A stretch of 64,000 bases of DNA from Streptomyces umbrinus (lineage in GTDB: Bacteria; Actinomycetota; Actinomycetes; Streptomycetales; Streptomycetaceae): positions 6,138,001 to 6,202,000 of the forward strand of contig NZ_JAUSZI010000002.1 in the NCBI RefSeq assembly GCF_030817415.1, given 5' to 3'. Shown here in pieces: positions 16,763 to 24,964 of this stretch (its first letter is position 1; each line of letters starts with the position of its first letter). The position numbers and the translations under genes are program-made. A model generated the notes under the pieces. That model searched no databases. It saw only the letters and a list, made by a program, of their open reading frames with translations, and had not been told where the DNA came from.

Positions 16763-17815
16763 ATGAGATCAGAGGCGGGGTCGGGGCAGACGGTGGCGGT
16801 GTTCGGTGCGTACGGGCACACCGGGCGGTTCGTGGTGGCGCAGTTGCTGGAGCGCGGGTTCGTCCCGGTTCTCTCCGGCCGTGACGCCGGCCGGCTGGGG
16901 GAGGTGGCGGCGGCGTACGGTCCCGGGCTCGACGTCCGGCCGGCGTCGGTCGACGACGCGGCCTCGCTCGACCGGGCCCTGGCCGGCACGGCGGCCGTGA
17001 TCAACTGTGCCGGGCCCTTCGCCACCACCGCCGCGCCCGTGATCGAGGCGGCCCTGCGCGCCGGGATCCCGTACGTGGACGTGGCGGCGGAGATCGAGGC
17101 CAACGTCGACACGTTCGCGCACTTCACGGACCGTGCCCGCGCCGCCGGAGCCGTGATCGTCCCCGCGATGGCCTTCTACGGCGGCCTCGGCGACCTGCTC
17201 GTCACCGCCGCGATGGGCGACTGGACGACGGCCGACGAGGCGCACATCGCGTACGGCCTGAACAGCTGGCACCCCACACCCGGGACCCGCGAGGCGGGCA
17301 GGATCTCCGGGGAGCGGCGCAACGGGCGGCGCGTCCGCCACACGAACGGGAAGCTGGAGTACCACAGCGACGCCCTGCCCACCCTGAAGTGGCCCTTCCC
17401 CGAACCGATGGGCACCCGGGCCGTCATCGGGGAGTTCACGATGGCCGACGTCGTCACGATCCCCAGCCATCTGACCATCCCCGAGGTGCGCACCTACATG
17501 ACGGTCGAGGCGGCCGGGGACCTGGCCGCCCCGGACACCCCGGCACCGTCCGCGGTCGACGAGCACGGCCGCTCCGACCAGACCTTCCTCGTCGACGTCG
17601 TCGTCCGCTCCGGCGAGACGGAACGGCACGCCGTGGCGCGGGGCCAGGACATCTACGCCGTCACCGCGCCGCTCGCGGTGGAGGCGGTCCACCGCATCCT
17701 CACCGGCCGGACCCGCACGGTCGGCGTCGCCTCGGCGGGCGAGATCTTCGATGCCTCGGAGCTTCTGCGCGCACTGGCGCCGCACATCTCCGTGGAAGTG
17801 GAAGTGGGTCAGTAG
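16763..17815 (+). CDS. Saccharopine dehydrogenase-like NAD(P)-binding reductase
   Basis: A 350-residue protein starting at MRSEAG. The Rossmann motif VAVFGAYGHTGRFV near residues 11-24 and the run AVINCAGPFATTAAPVIEAAL near 76-96 are typical of the saccharopine dehydrogenase / trans-acting enoyl reductase family. The substrate is unknown. Divergence from a GlxA-type regulator suggests that regulator controls it. Confidence 0.85.
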   Translation: MRSEAGSGQTVAVFGAYGHTGRFVVAQLLERGFVPVLSGRDAGRLGEVAAAYGPGLDVRPASVDDAASLDRALAGTAAVINCAGPFATTAAPVIEAALRAGIPYVDVAAEIEANVDTFAHFTDRARAAGAVIVPAMAFYGGLGDLLVTAAMGDWTTADEAHIAYGLNSWHPTPGTREAGRISGERRNGRRVRHTNGKLEYHSDALPTLKWPFPEPMGTRAVIGEFTMADVVTIPSHLTIPEVRTYMTVEAAGDLAAPDTPAPSAVDEHGRSDQTFLVDVVVRSGETERHAVARGQDIYAVTAPLAVEAVHRILTGRTRTVGVASAGEIFDASELLRALAPHISVEVEVGQ

Positions 17816-17968
17816 CGAACCCGGTCGCCCGGTCGGCTCGGCGGCCGGTCGAGGGCGTACATCCGTCGCGCGGGAACACCTGGGCCGGTCTCGCCGTTCT
17901 TGTCTTTGAGTCGGGCGGCCGCCACGCGTGGCGGTACGACCCGAACCCGGCTATCGATCCCGAGTGCC

Positions 17969-18715
17969 ATGTCCCGTTCCCGAGCACTTTCCGGCGCGCT
18001 CACGGGCGCTGTCGTCGCGCTGCTCCTGGGCTGTTCCAGCGAGACCGTGCCGACGGGAACCTCCGCGAAGCCTCCACGGGACACGTCCACGACGGCCCAG
18101 GTCCCGACGGCTCCCGCCACCCCGGCCCCGCCCCCGTCCTCCGCGAGCCCGGCCCCTCCGAAGACCGAGACCGAGACGGAGACCGATACCGATACTCGGA
18201 CCCGGACCGCCCGGCTCGCCATCCCCGCGATCGGGCTCAAGGACCTGCGCGTCGTCCCGTACGAGGGGACGACCGACGACTGGCCGGGCACCCGGATCCA
18301 GAACGGTGGCGCCGGAGCCAGCCCGTACGGGAGCACGGGCGGGGTCGGGCCCGGTGAGGTCGGAAACTACCTAGTCACGGCCCACCGGCTCTCCGCCGGC
18401 GGCCCGCTGCGCGACCTCCCGGCTCTCGACAAGGGCGACTCGGTCGTCGTCACGTCCGGCGGCACGGTGTACGAGTACGAGATCACCGGCACAAGGGAGA
18501 CCTCCTTCCGCTCCGAGCGCTCGCTCGCCGAACAGCGGGCGGCGGTCCCGGGCTTCCCGGGCAGAAGCCCCACCCAGGCCATGATCACCATCTCCACCTG
18601 CGCGACACCCGAGGACAACGCGGCCGGAAACTTCTGGCGCGACGACAGAGGCAATCCCGAACACCGCATCGACAAGATCGGCGTACTGACCGAGGCGGGT
18701 GGCCGGACGCCGTAG
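17969..18715 (+). CDS. Class E-type sortase, lipoprotein-anchored
   Basis: Starts at MSRSRALSG. The 248-residue protein has a lipoprotein-like signal ending LLLGCSS (Cys 22) and a Pro/Thr-rich spacer with a TETETDTDT run. A sortase domain follows, with the catalytic His in YLVTAHRL near 137 and Cys in ITISTCATP near 210; a downstream Arg (PEHRIDK) is the candidate third residue. It would join secreted proteins at the envelope or make pilus-like links. No substrate with a sorting signal is adjacent. Confidence 0.85.
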   Translation: MSRSRALSGALTGAVVALLLGCSSETVPTGTSAKPPRDTSTTAQVPTAPATPAPPPSSASPAPPKTETETETDTDTRTRTARLAIPAIGLKDLRVVPYEGTTDDWPGTRIQNGGAGASPYGSTGGVGPGEVGNYLVTAHRLSAGGPLRDLPALDKGDSVVVTSGGTVYEYEITGTRETSFRSERSLAEQRAAVPGFPGRSPTQAMITISTCATPEDNAAGNFWRDDRGNPEHRIDKIGVLTEAGGRTP

Positions 18716-18832
18716 CCTCCTCGGGAGTGCACTGAAGGGTCCGGGTCTCCTCCAGGACCGGGACCGGGACCGGTGTCGCTGGAGTCCTCGTCAGGGTGGC
18801 CGGTCCGGAACCGGCCCCGTACGGAGGTGAAT

Positions 18833-19534
18833 GTGAGGGAGCACAGCCCCTTCACGGAGGATGAGTTGCGGCACATCTGCGATGCGGGGCGTCGGCGTGA
18901 CTGGGAGCGCGGGGAGCCGCTGATGCACGAGGGGTCCCCGCCGGACAACGTCATCCTGATCGAGGACGGCCTCGTGAAGATCACGACGGAGACTTCGAAC
19001 GGCTACACCAGCGTGCTCGCCATCCGCGGCCCCGGAGAACTGCTGGGGGAACTGTCCTGCGTCGACGGCGGTCGGCGGTCGGCCACCGCCACCGCGCTCT
19101 GGGACGGTCGGGGAGTGGTCGTGACGGCCGAGCGGTTCCGGCAACTGTTGGCACAGCAGGGGCCGCTGGCTCTCGCGGTGCTGCGCAGCGTCGCCGGGCG
19201 GCTGCGCCAGTCCGACCGGCAGCGCGGCGAATACGGCGCCTATCCGGCCGGAACACGCATCGCCCGGGTGCTCGCGGACCTCGCGATGCGCCACGGCGAG
19301 CCCGTGCCAGGTCCGTCCGATGCCGATGCCGATGCCGATGCCGATGCCGATGCCGGATCCGGATCCGTATCCGTACGGATCACCCAGAGGGAACTGGCGG
19401 GCGCGGCCGGCACCTCGCGCGAATCCGTGGCACGCACCGTGCGGGCCCTGCAGCAGGACGGACTGGTCACCGTCGGCCGGGGGCGCGTCGTGATGCGGGA
19501 TTCGCGGGCGCTGCTGAGATGGAGAGGCGAGTGA
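18833..19534 (+). CDS. Crp/Fnr-family transcriptional regulator
   Basis: GTG 18833 follows GGAGG at a good spacing. The 233-residue protein has a cyclic-nucleotide-binding-fold domain (residues 5-120, with PPDNVILIEDGLVKI and GPGELLGELSCVDGG), a dimerisation helix and a Crp-type winged helix (ITQRELAGAAGTSRESVARTVRALQQDG). No Fe-S cysteine cluster is visible. A linker of DA repeats, encoded by six GATGCC units at 19319-19354, separates sensor and DNA-binding domains. It lies just upstream of a cyclase-like gene that carries a Crp-type site in its promoter. Confidence 0.9.
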   Translation: MREHSPFTEDELRHICDAGRRRDWERGEPLMHEGSPPDNVILIEDGLVKITTETSNGYTSVLAIRGPGELLGELSCVDGGRRSATATALWDGRGVVVTAERFRQLLAQQGPLALAVLRSVAGRLRQSDRQRGEYGAYPAGTRIARVLADLAMRHGEPVPGPSDADADADADADAGSGSVSVRITQRELAGAAGTSRESVARTVRALQQDGLVTVGRGRVVMRDSRALLRWRGE

Positions 19535-19590
19535 AGATCCGGTAACAGGGTGGGCGGAGTGGCCACGGACGCCTCACGAGAGCCGACAGG

Positions 19591-19604
19591 GTGTCAACTG
19601 ACAC
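19591..19604. promoter_or_regulatory. Crp-type binding site upstream of cyclase-like gene
   Basis: GTGTCA-AC-TGACAC is a perfect inverted repeat and fits the actinomycete Crp pattern GTG-N6-GNCAC. It is the core of a larger imperfect palindrome (19583-19610) and ends 35 bases before ATG 19640. Confidence 0.6.
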
Positions 19605-19639
19605 TGTCGGCAAGGTAGTTGTGCGGTATCCAGTTACGC

Positions 19640-20752
19640 ATGTTGAGTTCCACAGCGCGTCATTCGGCGCGGTATTCCCTGATCGTCATCCTCGACATCG
19701 AGGGCTTCGGACGACGGACGGACCCGGATCAGGCATGGCTCCGTGAGCGGTTGCGGGCCGTCGTGACCAAGGCGCTCCACGCCGCCCGCATCGAGGAGCC
19801 GCCGTTGGAGGACCGCGGCGACGCCGTGCTCCTGATCCTCCCCGGCACGGTGCCCAAGACCGATCTCCTGGGAGGTTTCGTCCGCACGCTCGTGGGCGAA
19901 TTGCGGGAGCACGCCCGCAGCCACACCGGAGACAGGGAGATGCGGCTCCGCGCGGCCTTCCACGCGGGCGAGGTGGCCCGCCACGGCACGGGCTGGGTCG
20001 GTGCGGACCTCAACACCGCCTTCCGCATCGCGGACATGGAGCCGCTGCGGCAGGCACTGGCCGGGGCTCCCGGGGCGGTCCTGTCCCTCGCGGTGTCCCA
20101 CGTCCTGCACCAGGGAGTGATCCGTCACCGTCATCCGGGCCTGGCGGACGCCGAGTTCGCCCCCTTCGTACTGTCCGCGAAGGAGCTCCGGGACGAGAAG
20201 GTGTGGATCAGGGTTCCGGGTCGGCCGGTGTCCCTGGACCCGCACGCGCCCGCCGCATCCGGGACTCAGGGTCACGGACCGCGTGCCGCATCGCGGGAGC
20301 CGTCGGTTCCACCGGTCCCACCTTTTCCGCCCATGCCTCCGCGGCCGTCGGCCGGCAGCGGCAACCCCGGCAGCGGCAACCTCGGCATCAGCGCGACGAA
20401 CGTCACGGTCACGGGCGTGGGCGTGAACCACGGCGCGGTCAGCCAGTCCTGGACGTCCACGACCGGCCCGGACCCCGACGGGACAGCCGGCCTCCTTCGC
20501 GAACTGTCCCGGCTGCGCACCGACTTGAAGGAAGCTCGTCGGCGGGACCAGATCGACGACTTCACGTTCCAGGCCGCCGACGAAGAACTCCAGACCGCGG
20601 AGCAGAACGCCGAGACCCGTCACGAGGAGGGCCGGGGCAGGCTGCTGCGCGCGCTGATGAGCCTGCGGGGCATCGTCGCGGACACCGCCGCGCTGGCAGG
20701 CCTCGTGGCGACCGTCACACAACTCATACAGCTCGTGAAAGGCCAGGCATGA
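19640..20752 (+). CDS. Class III nucleotidyl-cyclase-like protein with Gly/Asn-Val motif
   Basis: Starts at MLSSTARHS. The first ~190 of 370 residues look like a class III nucleotidyl cyclase domain. It has a first metal-binding Asp in IVILDIEGFG, a second in DRGDAVLLIL near residue 62, LRAAFHAGEV, and a GADLNTAFR segment. The last matches the N-x3-R transition-state motif. A Pro-rich linker, a VTGVGVNHGAVSQ motif near 255-270, a charged coiled coil and a hydrophobic C-terminal helix (AALAGLVATVTQLIQLV) follow. Product and activity are unknown. It overlaps the next gene by ATGA. Confidence 0.65.
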   Translation: MLSSTARHSARYSLIVILDIEGFGRRTDPDQAWLRERLRAVVTKALHAARIEEPPLEDRGDAVLLILPGTVPKTDLLGGFVRTLVGELREHARSHTGDREMRLRAAFHAGEVARHGTGWVGADLNTAFRIADMEPLRQALAGAPGAVLSLAVSHVLHQGVIRHRHPGLADAEFAPFVLSAKELRDEKVWIRVPGRPVSLDPHAPAASGTQGHGPRAASREPSVPPVPPFPPMPPRPSAGSGNPGSGNLGISATNVTVTGVGVNHGAVSQSWTSTTGPDPDGTAGLLRELSRLRTDLKEARRRDQIDDFTFQAADEELQTAEQNAETRHEEGRGRLLRALMSLRGIVADTAALAGLVATVTQLIQLVKGQA

Positions 20753-22947
20753 CACCGGGGAACCAGGGAATCCAGGCACTGGACGTCAACGTCCATGGTG
20801 TCGGGGTCAACCACGGTCAGGTCAACCAGTACGTCATCGGGGAGGACGCCACCGCCGAGGAAAGGCTCGAACAGGGCGTACGAAGCCTGCGGGCGGGGAT
20901 GCGGGACAGGGCCGAGCAGCTGATCGCCGAGGCGGTCGAGCGCAGCGACACACCTTCGCCGGAAGGGCTGTACTACTGGGCACTGTCCATAGTGAGCCGC
21001 CGCTCCCCGGAGGACCTCACGGACGAGGACTGGCACAAGCTGCGCCACGCCCTCGACCTGCTCAGGGACGACCCCGGGGAGTACGGTGCGGCGGGCCGGG
21101 CCCTGCACGAGTTGATGAAGGCATCGGTCGGCCCTTCTCGGACCGGCGAGCCGGGAAGCCGCCTGGACGCCACGCTGCTCCTGGAGACTCTTCCGGACGA
21201 CGAGATCCGCGCCCAGCTCAAGGACCACCTGAGGTACCTCCTGCGCGGCATCGAGCGGGACTCCCTGGACTCCGAGGAAGCAGGGGAGCTGGGCGAACGG
21301 CTCGCGAAGAACCGGAAGGAGAGGGCGCCGCTCTTCTTCACGCCGGATCCCGTGCTGCAATGCCCCCTCCCGCCCGAGGAGCCGAAGATCGATCCGGCGA
21401 TCGCCGGCCTTCTCGGCGGTATGGGCGCGGTCCTCGGTGTCCTGCTGCTCATCGTGCAGATCCCGGACGACCTCCTCGACAACGAGAAGTCCGTCGCCTG
21501 GCTCGCGTTCACGACGGGGTGCCTGGCGCTGGCGTTCGGCGTACCTGAATGGCTGCGGTCGGCCGTCCGAGACGCTCGGCGCCGCGAGTGGCAGGCCGAC
21601 CCCGACGGCAAGGTCGTGTTCGACCAGGAGCAGAACCCGTTCCGTCGGCAGGGGGCACGACTGGGCGCGGTTCTGATCAACAACAAGCAGTGGCGTGAGG
21701 AGCGGGAGCAGCGGGCCAAGGAACGGCGGAAGACGAAGAAGGCGAGGTTCCGCCGTACCGTCGAGGCCATCGTGCAGGACCGGTTCCTGGACTACGAGCC
21801 GAAGGGCTCCGAGAACGCCAAGCAGTGGCGGCGGCACACGGAGCGCGCGCGGCAGGACCTCATCGACGACCTCACCCATCGCCACTGGCGGACCGGCGCT
21901 CCCGGTGCGCTCGACTGGCTGATCCAACTGCGCGCCAAGGAGATCGGGGGGCGGCACGTCGACCCCGCGCAGGTGCGGTTCGAGGAGGGCTTCCGGCGCG
22001 TCAGGGGCCTCTGCGCGCTCCTCGGGGTCGGCCTGCTCGCCGTCACCGTCGTGCGGATCATCCCGGGCCGGGCTCCCGACGACGGATTCATGGCTGCCTC
22101 TCTGCTCGTGGTCAGCGTGGCGGGTATGTCACTGTCCGCTCGCCACTACGCCCGTTTTCGGGCGTACCGACGCGACAGGAAGCAGTACGAAGACGATCTG
22201 CTGGAGCGTGAAAGATGGCAGAACGAACTCAGGCTGGGCCGCCCGGGTGACGAGCAGATGGCCCGCTGGTACGACCTGGACCAGCGGTACCTGCGCAGGG
22301 AGGTCCTCGCCGAACACCGTATGGAGCACCGCGACATCCTCTTCAGCTTCTTCCTGGTGGAAGGCGTCCCGGGGTGCGTCCGGGCCAAGGTCAAGAACGG
22401 TCCGCCGCGCTACTCGCAGTACCGGCAGACGTTCTACGTCCTGACCTCCAGCGGGGTGTGGGTGAGCGCCTGGAACGTGGACTTCGCCACCGGCGAGCAC
22501 GACGGCCGGCAGGACACGGTGTTCCGCTACGACGCCATCAGCTCGGTGACGGTGGAGTCGGTCGGCGTCCGCTCCGGCGACTCCCTGCGGGAGATCGTCG
22601 CCCTCTCCGAGGACGGAGCGCTGCGCGATGCCGGGGAGGAGGACGGCCTGGTGCTTCACGAAGCGCTGCGGCTGGCCCTGCACAACGGGCAGCGGCTGAC
22701 CGCGTTGCTGGAGAACTACGAGCAGTTGTACGACTCCGACCACGAGGACCGCGTGCAGCTTCGCCGTCTCGCTCTGGAGTCGTCCGGCATCACGGCCGGG
22801 TTCCGGATCCTGACCGCACTGGCCACCGAGGGCAGGAAGTGGTTCGCGCAGCGGCGGCAGCGGTCGTACCAGGCCTTCGTGGGCTCCGGCCCCCTGGACG
22901 GCGACCATCCGGTCGCCGAGCCCCCCGTCCTGCTGCTGTCCGAGTAG
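20749..22947 (+). CDS. Four-TM membrane protein sharing the VNHG motif, putative effector
   Basis: ATG 20749 overlaps the stop of the cyclase-like gene. The 732-residue protein opens with VHGVGVNHGQVNQY (about residues 11-24), nearly the same motif as in its partner. A helical TPR-like part (30-200) follows. Two pairs of membrane helices lie at about 217-240, 248-270, 420-440 and 447-468, flanking a basic cytoplasmic helical region. The C-terminal domain (about 530-680; FYVLTSSGVWVSAW, FRYDAISSVTVES) resembles a bacterial PH-like fold. Family not recognised. It may be a membrane-acting effector of the upstream sensor; this is inference. Confidence 0.7.
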   Translation: MTPGNQGIQALDVNVHGVGVNHGQVNQYVIGEDATAEERLEQGVRSLRAGMRDRAEQLIAEAVERSDTPSPEGLYYWALSIVSRRSPEDLTDEDWHKLRHALDLLRDDPGEYGAAGRALHELMKASVGPSRTGEPGSRLDATLLLETLPDDEIRAQLKDHLRYLLRGIERDSLDSEEAGELGERLAKNRKERAPLFFTPDPVLQCPLPPEEPKIDPAIAGLLGGMGAVLGVLLLIVQIPDDLLDNEKSVAWLAFTTGCLALAFGVPEWLRSAVRDARRREWQADPDGKVVFDQEQNPFRRQGARLGAVLINNKQWREEREQRAKERRKTKKARFRRTVEAIVQDRFLDYEPKGSENAKQWRRHTERARQDLIDDLTHRHWRTGAPGALDWLIQLRAKEIGGRHVDPAQVRFEEGFRRVRGLCALLGVGLLAVTVVRIIPGRAPDDGFMAASLLVVSVAGMSLSARHYARFRAYRRDRKQYEDDLLERERWQNELRLGRPGDEQMARWYDLDQRYLRREVLAEHRMEHRDILFSFFLVEGVPGCVRAKVKNGPPRYSQYRQTFYVLTSSGVWVSAWNVDFATGEHDGRQDTVFRYDAISSVTVESVGVRSGDSLREIVALSEDGALRDAGEEDGLVLHEALRLALHNGQRLTALLENYEQLYDSDHEDRVQLRRLALESSGITAGFRILTALATEGRKWFAQRRQRSYQAFVGSGPLDGDHPVAEPPVLLLSE

Positions 22948-22955
22948 GACGGGTC

Positions 22956-22991
22956 GGTGGCCGGCCTGCCACGGGGGACAGGCCGGCCACC
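22956..22991. terminator. 13-bp bidirectional hairpin between convergent genes
   Basis: GGTGGCCGGCCTG and CAGGCCGGCCACC form a perfect stem with a 10-nt loop. It serves the membrane-protein operon and metG, which converge here. Confidence 0.75.
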
Positions 22992-23018
22992 TCGGCTCAG
23001 ACAGACCCTAGGCCAGGC

Positions 23019-24755
23019 CTAGGCCGCGGCTTCGCTGCCGAAGCGCTCCTTGTACGACTCCACGTCCTCGTCCGTGATCTTGGCGAAGAGGACCGGGGGA
23101 ACCGTGAAGGGGGTGCCGGCGGGGAGGAAGGTCAGGGACTTCGCCTCGGCCGCCGTCGCCCAGGTCGCCGTGTCGTCCGGCAGGGCGAACGCCGAGCGCA
23201 TCGCCTTGGAGGAGGCCGGGATGAAGGGTTCGGAGATGACCGAGTAGAGGTGGATGAGGTTCATCGCGACGCGGAGGGTGAGGGCCGCGCCGTCCGGGTT
23301 GGTCTTGATCTCCAGCCAGGGGGCCTTCTCCTCCAGGTAGGAGTTGCCGGCCGACCACAGGGCGCGCAGGGCGGCCGCGGCCTTGCGGAACTGGAGGGCC
23401 TCCATCTGGGTCTCGTACTCCGAGAGAAGGGCCGCGATCTCCTCGCCCAGCTTCGTCTCGGGCTCGCCCGCCTCCGCGCCCGCCGGGACCTCCTCGCCGA
23501 AGCGCTTCTTGGAGAAGGAGAGGACTCGGTTGACGAAGTTGCCGAGGGTGTCCGCCAGGTCCTTGTTCACCGTGGCCGTGAAGTGCTCCCACGTGAAGGA
23601 CGAGTCGTCCGACTCCGGGGCGTTGGCGATCAGGAAGTAGCGCCAGTAGTCGGCGGGGAGGATCTCCAGGGCGTGGTCGGTGAAGACGCCGCGCTTCTGG
23701 GACGTGGAGAACTTTCCGCCGTAGTACGTCAGCCAGTTGAAGGCCTTGACGTAGTCGACCTTCTTCCACGGCTCGCGGATGCCGAGCTCGGTGGCGGGGA
23801 ACATCACCGTGTGGAACGGGACGTTGTCCTTCGCCATGAACTCCGTGTAGCGGACGGGGTTTTCGCCCTGGTCGGACTCGTACCACCAGGACTTCCAGTC
23901 GCGGTTCTCCGGGTCCTTGTCGGACCATTCCTTCGTCGCGCCGATGTACTCGATCGGGGCGTCGAACCAGACGTAGAAGACCTTGCCCTCGGCGGCCAGC
24001 TCCGGCCAGGTGTCCGCCGGGACCGGGACGCCCCAGTCGAGGTCACGGGTGATCGCGCGGTCGTGCAGGCCTTCGTTCAGCCACTTGCGGGCGATGGAGG
24101 AGGCGAGCTGCGGCCACTCCGGAGCCTTTTCGGAGGTCCGCGCCACCCACTCCTCGACCTCGTGCTGGAGCTTCGACTGGAGGAGGAAGAGGTGCTTCGT
24201 CTCCCGGACCTCCAGCTCCGTCGAACCGGAGATCGCCGAGCGGGGGTTGATCAGGTCGGTCGGGTCCAGGACGCGGGTGCAGTTCTCGCACTGGTCGCCG
24301 CGGGCCTTGTCGTAGCCGCAGTGGGGGCAGGTGCCCTCGACGTAACGGTCCGGGAGGAAGCGGCCGTCGGTCGGCGAGTACACCTGGCGGATCGCGCGCT
24401 CTTCGATGAAGCCGTTCTCGTTCAGGCGGCGGGCGAAGTGCTGGGTGATCTCGCGGTTCTGCGGGCTGGAGCTGCGGCCGAAGTAGTCGAAGGCCAGCTC
24501 GAAGCCGTCGTAGACCGCCTTCTGGGCGTCGTGGGCCTGGGCGCAGAACTCGTCGACCGGCAGGCCCTGCTCCTTAGCCGCCAGTTCGGCCGGGGTGCCG
24601 TGCTCGTCCGTCGCGCAGATGTAGAGGACGTCGTGGCCGCGCTGGCGGAGGTACCTGGCGTACACGTCCGCCGGGAGCATGGACCCCACCATGTTGCCCA
24701 GGTGCTTGATCCCGTTGATGTACGGAAGGGCGCTGGTGATGAGGTGTCGAGCCAT
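23019..24755 (-). CDS. metG: Methionyl-tRNA synthetase
   Basis: Starts at [12 protein letters not shown]. The 578-residue class I synthetase charges tRNA(Met) with methionine. It has the HIGH-like segment [13 protein letters not shown], a zinc knuckle (CPHCGYD, QCENC) near residues 142-160, [10 protein letters not shown], the KMSKS-like loop [11 protein letters not shown] and an anticodon-binding helical domain. The protein lacks the C-terminal EMAP-like extension. An essential housekeeping gene in its own transcription unit. Confidence 0.97.
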   Translation of the reverse strand: MARHLITSALPYINGIKHLGNMVGSMLPADVYARYLRQRGHDVLYICATDEHGTPAELAAKEQGLPVDEFCAQAHDAQKAVYDGFELAFDYFGRSSSPQNREITQHFARRLNENGFIEERAIRQVYSPTDGRFLPDRYVEGTCPHCGYDKARGDQCENCTRVLDPTDLINPRSAISGSTELEVRETKHLFLLQSKLQHEVEEWVARTSEKAPEWPQLASSIARKWLNEGLHDRAITRDLDWGVPVPADTWPELAAEGKVFYVWFDAPIEYIGATKEWSDKDPENRDWKSWWYESDQGENPVRYTEFMAKDNVPFHTVMFPATELGIREPWKKVDYVKAFNWLTYYGGKFSTSQKRGVFTDHALEILPADYWRYFLIANAPESDDSSFTWEHFTATVNKDLADTLGNFVNRVLSFSKKRFGEEVPAGAEAGEPETKLGEEIAALLSEYETQMEALQFRKAAAALRALWSAGNSYLEEKAPWLEIKTNPDGAALTLRVAMNLIHLYSVISEPFIPASSKAMRSAFALPDDTATWATAAEAKSLTFLPAGTPFTVPPVLFAKITDEDVESYKERFGSEAAA

Positions 24756-24855
24756 TGCGGGCTGCTCCCAGGTCGTTACGTGGGGTGACGGTTCGGTGGG
24801 TGATGCTTCGATCGTCGACCGTCTTACGAACCTTGAAATCGTAGCCGACATGGGT

Positions 24856-24899
24856 GGGCCGCCCGCTCCCCCTTTTAAGGGGTGGGAAGCGGGCGGCCC
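24856..24899. terminator. 12-bp hairpin after the VWA gene
   Basis: GGGCCGCCCGCT (24856-24867) pairs with AGCGGGCGGCCC (24888-24899) across a 20-nt loop containing TTTTAA. It lies downstream of the minus-strand VWA gene and upstream of metG. Confidence 0.65.
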
Positions 24900-24923
24900 G
24901 GTGGATGCTGCTGGGTGTTCCTG

Positions 24924-24958
24924 GGTGCGTTCCTTGGTGCGTTCCTTGGTGCGTTCCT
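24924..24958. repeat. Three 12-bp tandem repeats
   Basis: GGTGCGTTCCTT is repeated three times (the last one base short) between the VWA gene stop and its terminator. There is no spacer, so it is not CRISPR-like. Confidence 0.75.
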
Positions 24959-24964
24959 GTGGGG

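Noticed and set aside
24924..24958. Possible CRISPR array
   Set aside because: The 12-bp units are contiguous with no spacers.
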